From contig NZ_CP108458.1 of NCBI RefSeq assembly GCF_036242395.1, positions 1,922,001 to 1,986,000 of the forward strand: a stretch of 64,000 bases of DNA, given 5' to 3'. The notes under the pieces are model-generated. The model was not told where the DNA came from and ran no database searches. It worked only from the letters and a program-made list of their open reading frames with translations. This stretch comes from Kitasatospora sp. NBC_01266 (GTDB lineage: Bacteria; Actinomycetota; Actinomycetes; Streptomycetales; Streptomycetaceae). Position numbers and translations under genes: made by a program. Each line of letters starts with the position of its first letter. Within the stretch, counting starts at the first letter, position 1. Shown here one piece after another: positions 1 through 8,304 of the stretch.

Positions 1-1458
1 GCCCTCCAGCCGGATGACCTCCTCCGCCAGGTCGTTGGGGTCGGTCAGGTCGGGACGCCAGGTCGGCGGGGTGACCTCCAGCAGGTCGGCGCCGACCACC
101 GTGCAGCCGACCTCCTGCAGGCGGCGGGCGACGGTCTCGCGACCGTAATCCAGGCCCGCGATCCGGTCCGGCAGGTCGGCGGCGATGGCGATGGTGCGCA
201 CCGGGTGCGGGGCCGCGATGTCGGTGACCCCGGCCTCGGCGGTGCCGCCGGCGATCAGCACCAGCAGGTCGACGGCGCGCTGCGCGGCGGCCCGCGCGGC
301 CTCCGGGTCCACCCCGCGCTCGAAGCGCTTGGCGGCCTCGGAGGGCAGCTTGTGCCGCTTGGCGGTGCGGGCGATGGCCACCGGGTCGAAGTGCGCGGCC
401 TCGATGATCACCTCGGTGGTGCCGGCCACGGCGCCGGTCTCCTGGTCCAGCACCGGGTCGAGGATCTCGGTGGAGGCCCCGCCCATCACGCCGGCCAGGC
501 CGATCGGACCGCTGTTGTCGCAGATCAGCAGGTCCTCGGCGGACAGCTCGCGCTTCTGGCCGTCCAGCGTGGTGAGCACCTCGCCGGCCTCGGCGCGGCG
601 CACCTGGATCGGGCCGTCGACCCGGTTGCGGTCGTAGGCGTGCAGCGGCTGGCCGACCTCCAGCATCACGTAGTTGGTGATGTCGACGGTCAGCGAGATC
701 GGGCGGACGTGCATCTTCTGCAGCCGGCGCTGCAGCCAGATCGGCGACTTGGCGCCCGGGTCGATGCCGACCACGGTGCGGGCCACGAAGCGGTCGCAGC
801 CGGCCGGGTCGGCGACCTTGACCAGGTAGCCGTAGGAGTTGGCCGGCGGCACGTCGAGCAGCGCCGGGTCGGCCAGCGGCAGGCCGTACGCGGCGGCGGC
901 CTCGCGGGCCACCCCGCGCATCGACAGGCAGTAGCCGCGGTCGGGGGTGACCGCGATGTCCAGCACCTCGTCGACCAGCTCCAGCAGCTCGATCGCGTCG
1001 GTACCTGGGACGTACTCCGGCGGCAGCACGATGATGCCGTCGTGGTCGTCGCCCAGGCCCAGCTCGCGGGCCGAGCAGATCATGCCGGCCGAGGTGTGGC
1101 CGTAGGTCTGCCGCGCGGCGATCGGGAACGGGCCGGGCAGCACGGCGCCCGGGAGCACCACGACCACCTTGTCGCCCACCGCGAAGTTGCGGGCGCCGCA
1201 GACGATCTCCTGCGGCTCGCCGGTGCCGTTGGCGTCGCCGACGTTGACGAAGCAGTGCCGGATCGGCTTCTTGAAGCCGGTCAGCTCCTCGATCGACAGC
1301 ACCTCGCCGACCACCAGCGGGCCCTTGAGGTCGCCGCCGAGCTGCTCGACGGTCTCGACCTCCAGGCCGGCCTGGATCAGCTTCGCCGCCACCTCGCGAC
1401 CGGTCGCACCGGCCGGCAGGTCGACGTACTCACGCAGCCAGGAAAGCGGGACGCGCAT
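1..1458 (-). CDS. pheT: Phenylalanine--tRNA ligase beta subunit (C-terminal part beyond left edge)
   Basis: Beta subunit of the cytoplasmic (alpha-beta)2 enzyme that charges tRNA-Phe. The first 486 codons are present; about 340 more are expected beyond the left edge, judging by the usual family length near 830. Reading from ATG at 1458 gives [14 protein letters not shown], the normal PheT opening. The tRNA-binding OB fold follows (roughly residues 40-150, with GARNF), then the B3/B4 editing region (roughly 210-380) and the start of B5. The ATG shares one base with the pheS stop (TGATG), so the two subunits are translationally coupled. The translation is uninterrupted. The identity is certain; only the missing end is unseen. 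Confidence 0.97.
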   Translation of the reverse strand, partial: MRVPLSWLREYVDLPAGATGREVAAKLIQAGLEVETVEQLGGDLKGPLVVGEVLSIEELTGFKKPIRHCFVNVGDANGTGEPQEIVCGARNFAVGDKVVVVLPGAVLPGPFPIAARQTYGHTSAGMICSARELGLGDDHDGIIVLPPEYVPGTDAIELLELVDEVLDIAVTPDRGYCLSMRGVAREAAAAYGLPLADPALLDVPPANSYGYLVKVADPAGCDRFVARTVVGIDPGAKSPIWLQRRLQKMHVRPISLTVDITNYVMLEVGQPLHAYDRNRVDGPIQVRRAEAGEVLTTLDGQKRELSAEDLLICDNSGPIGLAGVMGGASTEILDPVLDQETGAVAGTTEVIIEAAHFDPVAIARTAKRHKLPSEAAKRFERGVDPEAARAAAQRAVDLLVLIAGGTAEAGVTDIAAPHPVRTIAIAADLPDRIAGLDYGRETVARRLQEVGCTVVGADLLEVTPPTWRPDLTDPNDLAEEVIRLEG

Positions 1459-2579
1459 CAGATCTCCATCCCGAACGGGAGAGTGAAACGCACGTCACCC
1501 TCGACCATGTCGCGCATGTCCGCGACGTTGTGACGATTCATCAGGATCCGCTCCAGGCCCAGGCCGAAGGCGAATCCGCTGTAGCGCTCGGGGTCGACCC
1601 CGGAGGCGATCAGCACGCGCGGGTTGACCACGCCGCAGCCGCCCAGCTCGATCCAGCCCTCGGAGGAGCAGGTCCGGCAGGGGGCGTCCGGGTTGCCCAC
1701 GCTGGCACCCCGGCAGACGAAGCACTGCAGGTCCACCTCGGCGCTCGGCTCGGTGAACGGGAAGTACGAGGGCCGCCAGCGCAGCTCCAGCTCGTCCCCG
1801 ATCAGCCTGCTGACCAGCAGTTCGATGGTGCCCTTGAGGTCGCCGAAGGTGATGCCCTCGTCGACCGCGATGCCCTCGACCTGGCGGAACACCGGGGTGT
1901 GCGTCGCGTCCAGCTCGTCGGTGCGGTAGACCCGGCCGACCGAGACGGCGTACAGCGGCGGCTGCTTCTCCAGCATGCTGCGGATCTGCACCGGCGAGGT
2001 CTGGGTGCGCATCACCAGGCCCGAGTCGGGCGAGCCGTCGGCGGCCGCGACGAAGAAGGTGTCCTGCATCGAGCGGGCCGGGTGGTCGGGGCCCAGGTTG
2101 AGCGCGTCGAAGTTGAGCCACTCCGCCTCGACCTCGGGACCCGAGGCGATCGAGTAGCCCATCGCGACGAAGGTGTCCTCGATCCGCTCGGCCAGCGTGG
2201 TCAGCGGGTGCCGGGCGCCGCGCGGGGCGCGGTCGTACGGCAGCGTGACGTCCACCGCCTCCTCGACCAGCACCCGGGCGTCGCGCTCGGCCTCCAGCTC
2301 CGCCTGACGCTTCGCCAGCGCCTGGTTGACCGCGCCGCGAGCCTGGCCGATCAGCTTGCCCGCCGAGGCCTTGGCCTGCGGCGGCAGCGCACCGATCTCG
2401 CGGTTGGCCAGCGAGAGCGCGGAACGGTCGCCGGTGTGCGCGACCTTGGCCTGCTTGAGCTCCTCCAGGCTGGTGGCGGCGGCGAAGGCGGCTACCGCCT
2501 CGTCCCTGGCACGCTCGACCTCTTCGGGCTTCAACGCCTCAACCTCAACCGGGTCGTAGGACTTATTGGGTGCCGACAT
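1458..2579 (-). CDS. pheS: Phenylalanine--tRNA ligase alpha subunit
   Basis: Catalytic subunit of phenylalanyl-tRNA synthetase (373 aa; bacterial PheS is usually 330-370). An N-terminal coiled coil (about residues 18-105) that contacts tRNA precedes the class II core. Motif 2 is visible as [20 protein letters not shown] and motif 3 as [10 protein letters not shown] (335-344). Four cysteines at 286, 289, 301 and 304 form the CxxC-CxxC knuckle seen in many bacterial PheS proteins. ATG at 2579 is the only sensible start. The gene lies first of the coupled pheST pair, 152 bases downstream of a histidine kinase gene on the same strand. A TACACT-like -10 in that gap may serve it. Confidence 0.97.
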   Translation of the reverse strand: MSAPNKSYDPVEVEALKPEEVERARDEAVAAFAAATSLEELKQAKVAHTGDRSALSLANREIGALPPQAKASAGKLIGQARGAVNQALAKRQAELEAERDARVLVEEAVDVTLPYDRAPRGARHPLTTLAERIEDTFVAMGYSIASGPEVEAEWLNFDALNLGPDHPARSMQDTFFVAAADGSPDSGLVMRTQTSPVQIRSMLEKQPPLYAVSVGRVYRTDELDATHTPVFRQVEGIAVDEGITFGDLKGTIELLVSRLIGDELELRWRPSYFPFTEPSAEVDLQCFVCRGASVGNPDAPCRTCSSEGWIELGGCGVVNPRVLIASGVDPERYSGFAFGLGLERILMNRHNVADMRDMVEGDVRFTLPFGMEI

Positions 2580-2731
2580 CTCGATGTTTTCCCGTGCTCC
2601 TGCTCGTCTCCGTGGCGTTACACCAGGTCGAGTGTAGTCGCAGCGCGCACACGGCCCGGTGGGTCGCCTTGGTCATCAAGGCGCGTACAGCCCGCCGGGC
2701 CCGTGGATCGGTCACTGTCGGACCCTGAAGG
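2580..2731 (-). promoter_or_regulatory. pheST upstream region
   Basis: This 152-base gap between the histidine kinase stop and pheS holds a -10-like TACACT on the minus strand near 2630 (no good -35 seen). It also has a small perfect hairpin at 2665-2683 (7-bp arms CGCCTTG/CAAGGCG) without a U-run. It probably combines the end of the kinase transcript with the pheST promoter. No T-box features (specifier loop, AGGGUGGNACCGCG) are present. Confidence 0.35.
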
Positions 2732-3865
2732 TCAGACCATGAAGTCGGGCACCCCGGCGGGCAGGATAAATCGGAACCGGGCGCCGCCACCGGGTGCCCG
2801 GTCGATCCGGATCGTCCCGCCGTGCGCCTCGACGATGCCCTTGACGATGTAGAGGCCCAGGCCGGTACCGCCGCGCTTGCTGCCGCGCCAGAAGCGGGTG
2901 AAGACGCGCGGCATGGCCTCCTCGGGGATGCCGCTGCCCTCGTCGCTCACGGTGACCGCCGTTCCTTCCACGATCCTGGGCGGGGTGCCCGGGTGTTCCC
3001 AACTGGCCGGCTCGACGATCTCCTTGGCCGACGCCACCTCGATGGTGACAGTTCCCTCGCCGTGGCGCACCGCGTTTTCCAGCAGGTTGGCGAGCACCTG
3101 GTCGACCTTGTCGGGGTCGGCCCACTGCTGCGGCAGGTCGGTGTCCAGCCGGATGTCGAAGCGGTCGGCGGGGATGCCCGCGGCCACCTTGCCCTCCACG
3201 TGCCGGCGCACCGCGGCGGCCAGGTCGACCACCTGCTTGCGCACCTCCAGGCGCCCGGCGTCGATCCGGGAGATGTCCAGCAGCTCGGCGATCAGCCTGG
3301 TGACCCGGTCGGCGTCGGCGTTCACCGTCTCCAGCATCACCCGCTTCTGACCGTCGGTGAACCGCTCCCACTTGTTCAGCAAGGTGGCGGTGAAGCCCTT
3401 GACGCTGGTCAGCGGCGAGCGCAGCTCGTGCGCGACGGTGGCGATCAGCTCGGCGTGCGACCGCTCGGTGCGGCGCCGGGCCTCGGTGCCGCGCAGCGCC
3501 ACCACCACCTGGCGCAGCGGGCCGCGCGGGCGCTCGCGCAGGTAGGAGGCGGAGACCAGCAGTTCGCGGCTGCCGCCGGGCAGCAGCAGGTTGCGCTCGG
3601 GCTGGCGGGTGCGGATCGCCAGGCCGCCGTAGGGGTCGGTGAGCGGCCACCAGCGCCGGCCGTCCAGATCCTCCAGCGGCAGCGCCTCGGCCAGCGGGCG
3701 GCCGAGCGCGGCGGCGGCGCTGATCCCGGTGAGCCGGGCGGCGGCCCGATTGAACCCGACCACCAGGCCGTCCCGGTCGGCGATCACCAGGCCGTCCGGC
3801 AGGTCGTCGAGCGCCACGGCCGCGGCGCCCGGCCCGGCGTTCGGCCGCCCCTCGCTGCCCACCAT
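2732..3865 (-). CDS. PAS-domain sensor histidine kinase
   Basis: Soluble two-component sensor kinase of 377 aa with no membrane segment. An N-terminal PAS-like domain (about residues 17-125) is followed by HisKA with the phospho-acceptor histidine in TVAHELRSPL (His about 146) and a HATPase domain with N box LANLLENAVRHG, G1 DEGSGIPEE and G2 GGTGLGLYIVKG. ATG at 3865 is preferred because GGGAGGAG lies just upstream; an in-frame GTG at 3895 would add 10 residues but lacks such a site. No response regulator is adjacent, so it is an orphan kinase. The order rRNA methylase, kinase, pheS, pheT is common in Streptomyces; the signal it senses is unknown. Confidence 0.9.
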   Translation of the reverse strand: MVGSEGRPNAGPGAAAVALDDLPDGLVIADRDGLVVGFNRAAARLTGISAAAALGRPLAEALPLEDLDGRRWWPLTDPYGGLAIRTRQPERNLLLPGGSRELLVSASYLRERPRGPLRQVVVALRGTEARRRTERSHAELIATVAHELRSPLTSVKGFTATLLNKWERFTDGQKRVMLETVNADADRVTRLIAELLDISRIDAGRLEVRKQVVDLAAAVRRHVEGKVAAGIPADRFDIRLDTDLPQQWADPDKVDQVLANLLENAVRHGEGTVTIEVASAKEIVEPASWEHPGTPPRIVEGTAVTVSDEGSGIPEEAMPRVFTRFWRGSKRGGTGLGLYIVKGIVEAHGGTIRIDRAPGGGARFRFILPAGVPDFMV

Positions 3866-3953
3866 GGGTCTCCTCCCGATCCGCCCGACCCACACCTGGA
3901 ACCAGGTGGCACCTGTGAAACCAGGTAAAAAATGGCCCCCGCCCAGGCAGACC

Positions 3954-4826
3954 CTAGCGCTCCGTACCCGGCTCGCGACAGCCTGCGGGCGAACGCTGTG
4001 CGCGCGCGGACGCGTAGAGGCAGACAGCGGCGGCGGTGGCGAGGTTCAGGCTCTCGGCGTGCCCGTGAATGGGCACGCGCACCACCTCGTCGGCCAGTGC
4101 GCGGGTCTGCTCCGGCAGCCCCCAGGCCTCGTTGCCGAAGATCCACGCGGTGGGGGCGCCCAGCGTGCCCTGGTCCAGCTCGTGGTCCAGGTCGCGCTCC
4201 CCCGCGCCGTCGGCCGCCAGCACCCGCACCCCGGCGGCCGTCAGCTCGGCCACCGCCTGCTCGATCGGCACCCCGACGGCCACCGGCAGGTGGAACAGGC
4301 TGCCCACCGAGGCCCGCACCGCCTTGGGGTTGTAGAGGTCCACCGAGGCGTCGGTGAGCACCACCGCGTCCGCGCCGGCCGCGTCGGCGGTGCGCAGCAC
4401 GGTGCCGGCGTTGCCGGGGTCGCGGACGTTGGCCAGCACCGCGACCAGCTTGGGGCGGGCCCGCAGCACCTCGGCGAAGGGGGTGTCCAGGAACCGGCAG
4501 AGCGCCACGATGCCCTGCGGGGTGACGGTGTCGCAGATGTCGGCGATCACCTCGTCGGTGGCGGTCAGCACCGGCAGGCCCGCGGCCCGCGCGTCGGCGA
4601 CGATCTCGGCATGCCGCTCGGCGGCCTCCGCGGTCAGGTAGATCTCCACCACCGCGTGCTCTCCCCCGGGCAGCAGCCCGAAGGCCACCGCCTCGCGGAC
4701 CGCCTGCGGACCCTCGGCCAGGAAGCGGCGGTCCTTGCCGCGCTGGGCCCGCCGGGCCAGCTTGCGGGCGGCGATCACCCGCGGCGAGCGGAGCGAGCTG
4801 AGCTGGGGGATGTCGGTGCTGGCCAT
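3954..4826 (-). CDS. SpoU/TrmH-family RNA 2'-O-methyltransferase
   Basis: SAM-dependent 2'-O-ribose methyltransferase of the SPOUT superfamily (290 aa), acting on rRNA or tRNA in the cytoplasm. The N-terminal substrate-binding domain (about residues 10-115) is followed by the trefoil-knot domain. Its three SpoU motifs are readable: NVRDPGNAGTVLRTADAAGA (motif 1), IFGNEAWGLP (motif 2) and VPIHGHAESLNLATAAAVCL (motif 3). Relatives include TsnR and AviRb-type resistance methylases, but nothing in the sequence identifies the target nucleotide. Its position directly downstream of rplT fits a ribosome-related role. The rplT terminator separates the two, so it probably has its own promoter in the 120-base gap. 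Confidence 0.9.
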   Translation of the reverse strand: MASTDIPQLSSLRSPRVIAARKLARRAQRGKDRRFLAEGPQAVREAVAFGLLPGGEHAVVEIYLTAEAAERHAEIVADARAAGLPVLTATDEVIADICDTVTPQGIVALCRFLDTPFAEVLRARPKLVAVLANVRDPGNAGTVLRTADAAGADAVVLTDASVDLYNPKAVRASVGSLFHLPVAVGVPIEQAVAELTAAGVRVLAADGAGERDLDHELDQGTLGAPTAWIFGNEAWGLPEQTRALADEVVRVPIHGHAESLNLATAAAVCLYASARAQRSPAGCREPGTER

Positions 4827-4890
4827 GTTCTCTCTCGCGGAGGTGATGCGGAGGTGGCTAGAAGCGAAGGCGACTAGCTGTGCAGGCGGC

Positions 4891-4932
4891 TAAAAGAGCC
4901 AGACCCGCAGGCTCACGAGGAGCCTGCGGGTC
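4891..4932 (-). terminator. Intrinsic terminator after rplT
   Basis: A perfect 13-bp stem (4902-4914 with 4920-4932, 5-base loop) is followed on the minus strand by a short U-rich stretch (CTCTTTTA). It sits just after the rplT stop and ends the infC-rpmI-rplT transcript. Confidence 0.85.
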
Positions 4933-4948
4933 CGGATGCTGCGGTGGA

Positions 4949-5344
4949 TCAGGCGGCGTCAGCGGCGGCCTTCGGCGCGTTGACGTCGGTCGGCAGCGCC
5001 TTCTGGGCGGCCTCGACCAGCGCGGCGAACGCGTTGGCGTCGTTGACGGCCAGCTCGGCCAGCATCTTGCGGTCGATCTCGATGCTGGCGGCCTTGAGGC
5101 CCTGCACGAAGCGGTTGTAGGTCATGCCGTTGGCGCGGGCCGCAGCGTTGATGCGCTGGATCCAGAGCTGACGGAAGTCGCCCTTGCGCTTCTTGCGGTC
5201 GTTGTAGTTGTAAACGAGCGAGTGGGTGACCTGCTCCTTGGCCTTGCGGTACAGGCGCGACCGCTGGCCGCGGTAACCGCTGGCCCGCTCGAGGATGACC
5301 CGGCGCTTCTTGTGGGCGTTCACTGCCCGCTTGACGCGTGCCAC
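4949..5344 (-). CDS. rplT: 50S ribosomal protein L20
   Basis: L20 (131 aa, family usually 115-127) binds 23S rRNA domain II and is essential for early assembly of the large subunit. The very basic N-terminal helix starts [19 protein letters not shown] and continues with the conserved [17 protein letters not shown]. The globular part contains [13 protein letters not shown] sequence ([15 protein letters not shown]). The last ten or so residues form an Ala-rich extension. It is the third gene of infC-rpmI-rplT, 106 bases after rpmI, and is followed by a strong terminator. In several bacteria L20 represses this operon; whether it does so here cannot be seen. Confidence 0.98.
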   Translation of the reverse strand: MARVKRAVNAHKKRRVILERASGYRGQRSRLYRKAKEQVTHSLVYNYNDRKKRKGDFRQLWIQRINAAARANGMTYNRFVQGLKAASIEIDRKMLAELAVNDANAFAALVEAAQKALPTDVNAPKAAADAA

Positions 5345-5450
5345 TTGATTACTCCTTGGGTTGGACCACGGACTACTTCACGTGGTCCGTCATTCGAATA
5401 GGTCGGGAAGGATCAGCCGGGCTCCGCGACCCGCGGGTCGCGGCGGGCGA

Positions 5451-5645
5451 TCACTTGCCGAGAAGCTTCTTGATCTTCTTGGCGTCAGCGGGGGCCAGCT
5501 CGGCGGTGCCGCTCAGACGGCGGGTCAGCGTGGAGGGCTTGTGCTCCAGGAGGTGGCGCTTGCCGGCGCGCTCGCGCAGCACCTTGCCCGAGCCCGTGAT
5601 CTTGAAGCGCTTGCTGGCGCCACTGTGCGTCTTCTGCTTCGGCAT
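5451..5645 (-). CDS. rpmI: 50S ribosomal protein L35
   Basis: L35, 64 aa, a small basic protein of the large ribosomal subunit. The sequence begins [20 protein letters not shown] and ends KKIKKLLGK, exactly the family pattern and length. ATG at 5645 follows an AGGAG at 5656-5660. It lies between infC (139 bases upstream) and rplT (106 bases downstream) in the standard infC-rpmI-rplT order. A longer in-frame reading to 6017 exists but is a low-complexity Pro/Thr/Arg extension and was not used. Confidence 0.98.
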   Translation of the reverse strand: MPKQKTHSGASKRFKITGSGKVLRERAGKRHLLEHKPSTLTRRLSGTAELAPADAKKIKKLLGK

Positions 5646-5784
5646 GTCGCCGTATCTCCTCGTCGGTCCGCCCCAGGCCCGCGTGTTGCCACACGGGCCC
5701 GGGCGCTGGGTTTTCTCGGTCATCGGGACGGGAGTCCCGGGACCGCGGTGGCCGGATCGCTCGGACCGACCGGAGCCCTGGGGC

Positions 5785-6552
5785 TCAGGCGTCCTGAGCG
5801 ATCTCGGCCGGCTGCTCGGCGTCGGCGGCGGTGTCGCCGGCCTCCGCCTCGTCCTGGGCGGCGTCGTCGGCGTCCTCGTCCGTGGCGTCGTCCGCCTCGG
5901 CCTCGAGGGCGGCGTTCTCGGCCTCAAGTGCGGCGTCGTGGTCGGCGTCGTCGTCAGCGTCGGCCGGGCCGACGTTGCGGCCCTGGCGCTCGGCCTTGCG
6001 GGCGTCCTGCGCCGCACGGGCCTCGGCCATCGCCTCGGTCTTCTTCTTGTGCGGGCCGAGAACCATGATCATGTTACGGCCGTCCTGCTTGGCCGAGGAC
6101 TCGACGAAGCCCAGGTCCTGGACGTCGTTGGCGAGCCGCTGCAGCAGCCGGAAGCCCAGCTCGGGACGGGACTGCTCGCGACCACGGAACATGATCGTGA
6201 TCTTGACCTTGTCGCCCTGCTTGAGGAACCGAACGACGTGACCCTTCTTGGTGTCATAGTCGTGCGGGTCGATCTTCGGCCGGAGCTTCATCTCCTTGAT
6301 GACCGTGTGCGCCTGGTTCTTGCGCGCTTCACGGGCCTTCATGGCCGACTCGTACTTGAACTTGCCGTAGTCCATGAGCTTGCACACCGGCGGCCGGGCG
6401 GTCGCCGCGACCTCGACCAGGTCGAGGTCGTACTCCTGCGCAAGCTCCAGCGCCTTGGCAAGCGGCACAATGCCGACCTGCTCGCCGCTGGGACCGACGA
6501 GTCGCACCTCGGGGACGCGAATCCGGTCGTTGATGCGGGGCTCGGTGCTGAT
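5785..6552 (-). CDS. infC: Translation initiation factor IF-3, probably starting at AUC
   Basis: IF-3 binds the 30S subunit, blocks premature 50S joining and checks the start codon. The conserved N terminus [19 protein letters not shown] is encoded upstream of the first GTG (6507). Reading backward from it, the only codon with a well-placed ribosome site (GAGGAGG, 4 bases away) is ATC at 6550-6552. No in-frame ATG, GTG or TTG occurs between there and the TGA stop about ten codons further upstream. An AUC start gives 255 aa: IF3-N, basic linker, IF3-C (through [14 protein letters not shown]), then an acidic Ala/Asp/Glu tail of about 60 residues. AUU in E. coli infC underlies autoregulation, and the same logic is likely here. 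Confidence 0.93.
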   Translation of the reverse strand: MSTEPRINDRIRVPEVRLVGPSGEQVGIVPLAKALELAQEYDLDLVEVAATARPPVCKLMDYGKFKYESAMKAREARKNQAHTVIKEMKLRPKIDPHDYDTKKGHVVRFLKQGDKVKITIMFRGREQSRPELGFRLLQRLANDVQDLGFVESSAKQDGRNMIMVLGPHKKKTEAMAEARAAQDARKAERQGRNVGPADADDDADHDAALEAENAALEAEADDATDEDADDAAQDEAEAGDTAADAEQPAEIAQDA

Positions 6553-6960
6553 GGGGCCTCCTCGGTTGCACCTTCTTCGATACGGCCGTCAGGGAGGCGG
6601 TCGCACGTCGGGACTTCGACCACTGGGCGGGGCTTCATTCGTGCTGCGCTGCCGCCGGCGTCTCGCCTGGCACCGCGGCACGAAAAAAGCCCCGCTCATC
6701 GCAAGCGGGGCTCCACACAACCGGGGGCTGCGCCCGGTGACGGGCGCTGCGGGCGACTCACGGCCTGACGGCTGGTGTCGCGGACCGGGACCTGTCGACC
6801 GCCAAGTCGATCAGGTGGGAGACTGTCGCGGTTGCCCTCTCGGGCCTCCTGGGTGGAGCCTCCACTTGCTGGCCGGGCACGGTGAAGCGCCTGGCCGGTC
6901 ATTCAGCCACTTTACACTACGGGCCGCGATGGTGTCTGCCGGTACCCTCCCAGGGGTAAA
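6553..6960 (-). promoter_or_regulatory. Structured infC operon leader
   Basis: Long untranslated leader upstream of infC on the minus strand, with no convincing gene. Three hairpins appear in transcript order. The first, at 6790-6816, pairs ACCTG/CAGGT and TCGAC/GTCGA around a bulged base. The second, at 6730-6747, has a perfect 7-bp stem with a 4-base loop. The third, at 6683-6712, is an intrinsic terminator. A -10-like TAGTGT lies near 6920. The arrangement is that of an attenuated ribosomal-protein leader. The ligand, perhaps L20 or IF-3 itself, is inference. The same gap also carries the promoter of the divergent DUF1844 gene. Confidence 0.6.
6683..6712 (-). terminator. Attenuator-type terminator in the infC leader
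   Basis: A perfect 9-bp GC-rich stem (6688-6696 with 6704-6712, 7-base loop) is followed on the minus strand by six U residues. It lies about 130 bases before the infC start, so it would stop transcription before the operon unless prevented. Confidence 0.85.
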
Positions 6961-6989
6961 CGGATCCACCCCTAGGGAATGAGCCTTCC

Positions 6990-7358
6990 TTGAGCAGCCA
7001 GCCCGACCACGTTGACGAGGCCCCCGCGGGTCACGACGAGCTGACCCGCGACATCGCCGAGGTTCCGGCCGTCGAGGTGATCACCACCGTCGCGGTGCAC
7101 CTGATGAGCGCGGCGGCCGTGAAGTGCGGCCTGGCCGAGGGCGGCGAGAAGGACAAGGACCTGGACGAGGCCCGCAAGCTGATCACCGCGCTGGCCGGTC
7201 TGGTGACCGCCGGGGCGCCCGAGATCAGCAACTTCCACGCCGCCCCGCTGCGCGACGGGCTGCGCTCGCTCCAGCTGGCCTTCCGCGAGGCCTCGCTGGT
7301 GCCGGACGCCCCGGGGACCGGGCCGGGCGAGAAGTTCACCGGGCCCGTCTACTCCTGA
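6990..7358 (+). CDS. DUF1844 family protein
   Basis: Small acidic protein (122 aa) of the DUF1844 family, commonly found next to infC in actinobacteria; no function is established. The core EVPAVEVITTVAVHLMSAAAVKCGL through ITALAGLVTAGAPEI is the conserved part, followed by a variable Pro/Gly tail ending KFTGPVYS. It has no signal peptide or membrane segment. The start is TTG at 6990 with AGGGA at 6974-6978. A four-codon reading frame (6979-6993, ATG to TGA) overlaps it in a TTGA arrangement. Upstream is an inverted repeat AGGGGT/ACCCCT at 6952-6973. Confidence 0.85.
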   Translation: MSSQPDHVDEAPAGHDELTRDIAEVPAVEVITTVAVHLMSAAAVKCGLAEGGEKDKDLDEARKLITALAGLVTAGAPEISNFHAAPLRDGLRSLQLAFREASLVPDAPGTGPGEKFTGPVYS

Positions 7359-7413
7359 GCCGCTGCTCCTGAGCCGCCGTCTACTCCTGAGCCACTGCTG
7401 GGCCTGAGCCGCC
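7348..7413 (+). repeat. Degenerate direct repeat at the DUF1844 gene end
   Basis: The last bases of the DUF1844 gene (GTCTACTCCTGAGCC) recur about 31 bases downstream, with further CTGAGCCGCC copies between. This is an imperfect tandem duplication of the gene end and lies in noncoding sequence. Confidence 0.6.
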
Positions 7414-7438
7414 CGCCGCTCCCGAGCCGCCTGCCGCC

Positions 7439-8179
7439 CTACAGCTCCCTGCCGTAGAAGTCGCTGCCCGTCGACCGCTGGTCGGCGGGCAGCAGTGCGA
7501 GGTCCAGGCCGCGGGCCAGCCGGACCCGCAGGGTGGCGTCGGCGGCCAGGGCGCCGGCCAGCCGCTGGGCCAGCTCCGCCACCTGGGCGCCGTCGGCCAG
7601 CCCGAGGGCGAGCACCGCATCGGTCGCCTGCCCCGGGCGCAGCTCGGCCCGCAGCACCTGCGGCTCGGCGGCCAGCAGGGCACGCAGCGCGCCCAGCACC
7701 TCGGGGTCCTCGACCGGCGGCAGCCAGGTCCGGTTCTCCGCCACCGCGCGCATCCGGGCACCCGTCAGCTGGTAGGTCACCGGGCCGGCCGGGTCGATCA
7801 GGAGGGTGTCGGCGCGCTCCGCGTAGGCGGTCATGACGGCCTGCGGGGCGCTGGCCGGCGCCGGGCGGGCGTCGGCCTGCCAGGCGGCCAGCGAGGCCAG
7901 CGAGGTGAAGGCGGGCAGCGCGCGGCGCCCGTCGGCGGCCTCGATCACCGGCACCGCCATGTCGCTGGTCTTCTCGTGCTTGAGCCCCTGGGCATCGGTC
8001 TCCACCTCGCCCAGCAGGGCGACGATCGGGACCATCAGCCGCGCCGGGCGCAGCGCGGCGAGCAGGGCGGCCTCGGCCGCCGGGTCGCGCGCCCAGTCGG
8101 CGAGCGCTGCGGCCAGGGCGGGATCGGCGCTGCCGTCGTCGGCGGCGAATCCGGGGTTCGGGATGTTCTTGCGGTCCAC
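7439..8179 (-). CDS. SseB family protein
   Basis: Cytoplasmic protein of 246 aa with an SseB N-terminal-type domain (about residues 20-135, with PVFTS-like ALPAFTSLASLAAW) and a C-terminal half of unknown role rich in Ala and Leu. In E. coli SseB has been linked to sulfurtransferase/stress phenotypes, but in actinobacteria the function is undefined. The start is GTG at 8179 (MDRKNIPNPGF). The gene is convergent with DUF1844 and divergent from the PLP enzyme gene at 8305, with a 125-base shared promoter region. The assignment rests on overall pattern, so the specific role is open. Confidence 0.8.
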   Translation of the reverse strand: MDRKNIPNPGFAADDGSADPALAAALADWARDPAAEAALLAALRPARLMVPIVALLGEVETDAQGLKHEKTSDMAVPVIEAADGRRALPAFTSLASLAAWQADARPAPASAPQAVMTAYAERADTLLIDPAGPVTYQLTGARMRAVAENRTWLPPVEDPEVLGALRALLAAEPQVLRAELRPGQATDAVLALGLADGAQVAELAQRLAGALAADATLRVRLARGLDLALLPADQRSTGSDFYGREL

Positions 8180-8304
8180 CCGGTGAGCCTAGCCGCTGGC
8201 GCTCGGCGGTCCCGCGCACCGTGACAGCGGGCGCGAGGGCAGCACCTGACGTCTGTCGGTCCTGACCCTACCCAGCGGTACGGGCCCTGTGTCAGGCTGC
8301 GGCA

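Noticed and set aside
2580..2731. T-box riboswitch for pheST
   Set aside because: No specifier stem or conserved T-box sequence; the region is too short.
6696..6902. Possible 68-codon leader peptide before infC (minus strand)
   Set aside because: Arg/Pro-rich sequence that runs through the leader hairpins into the terminator stem; no start context and no run of regulatory codons.
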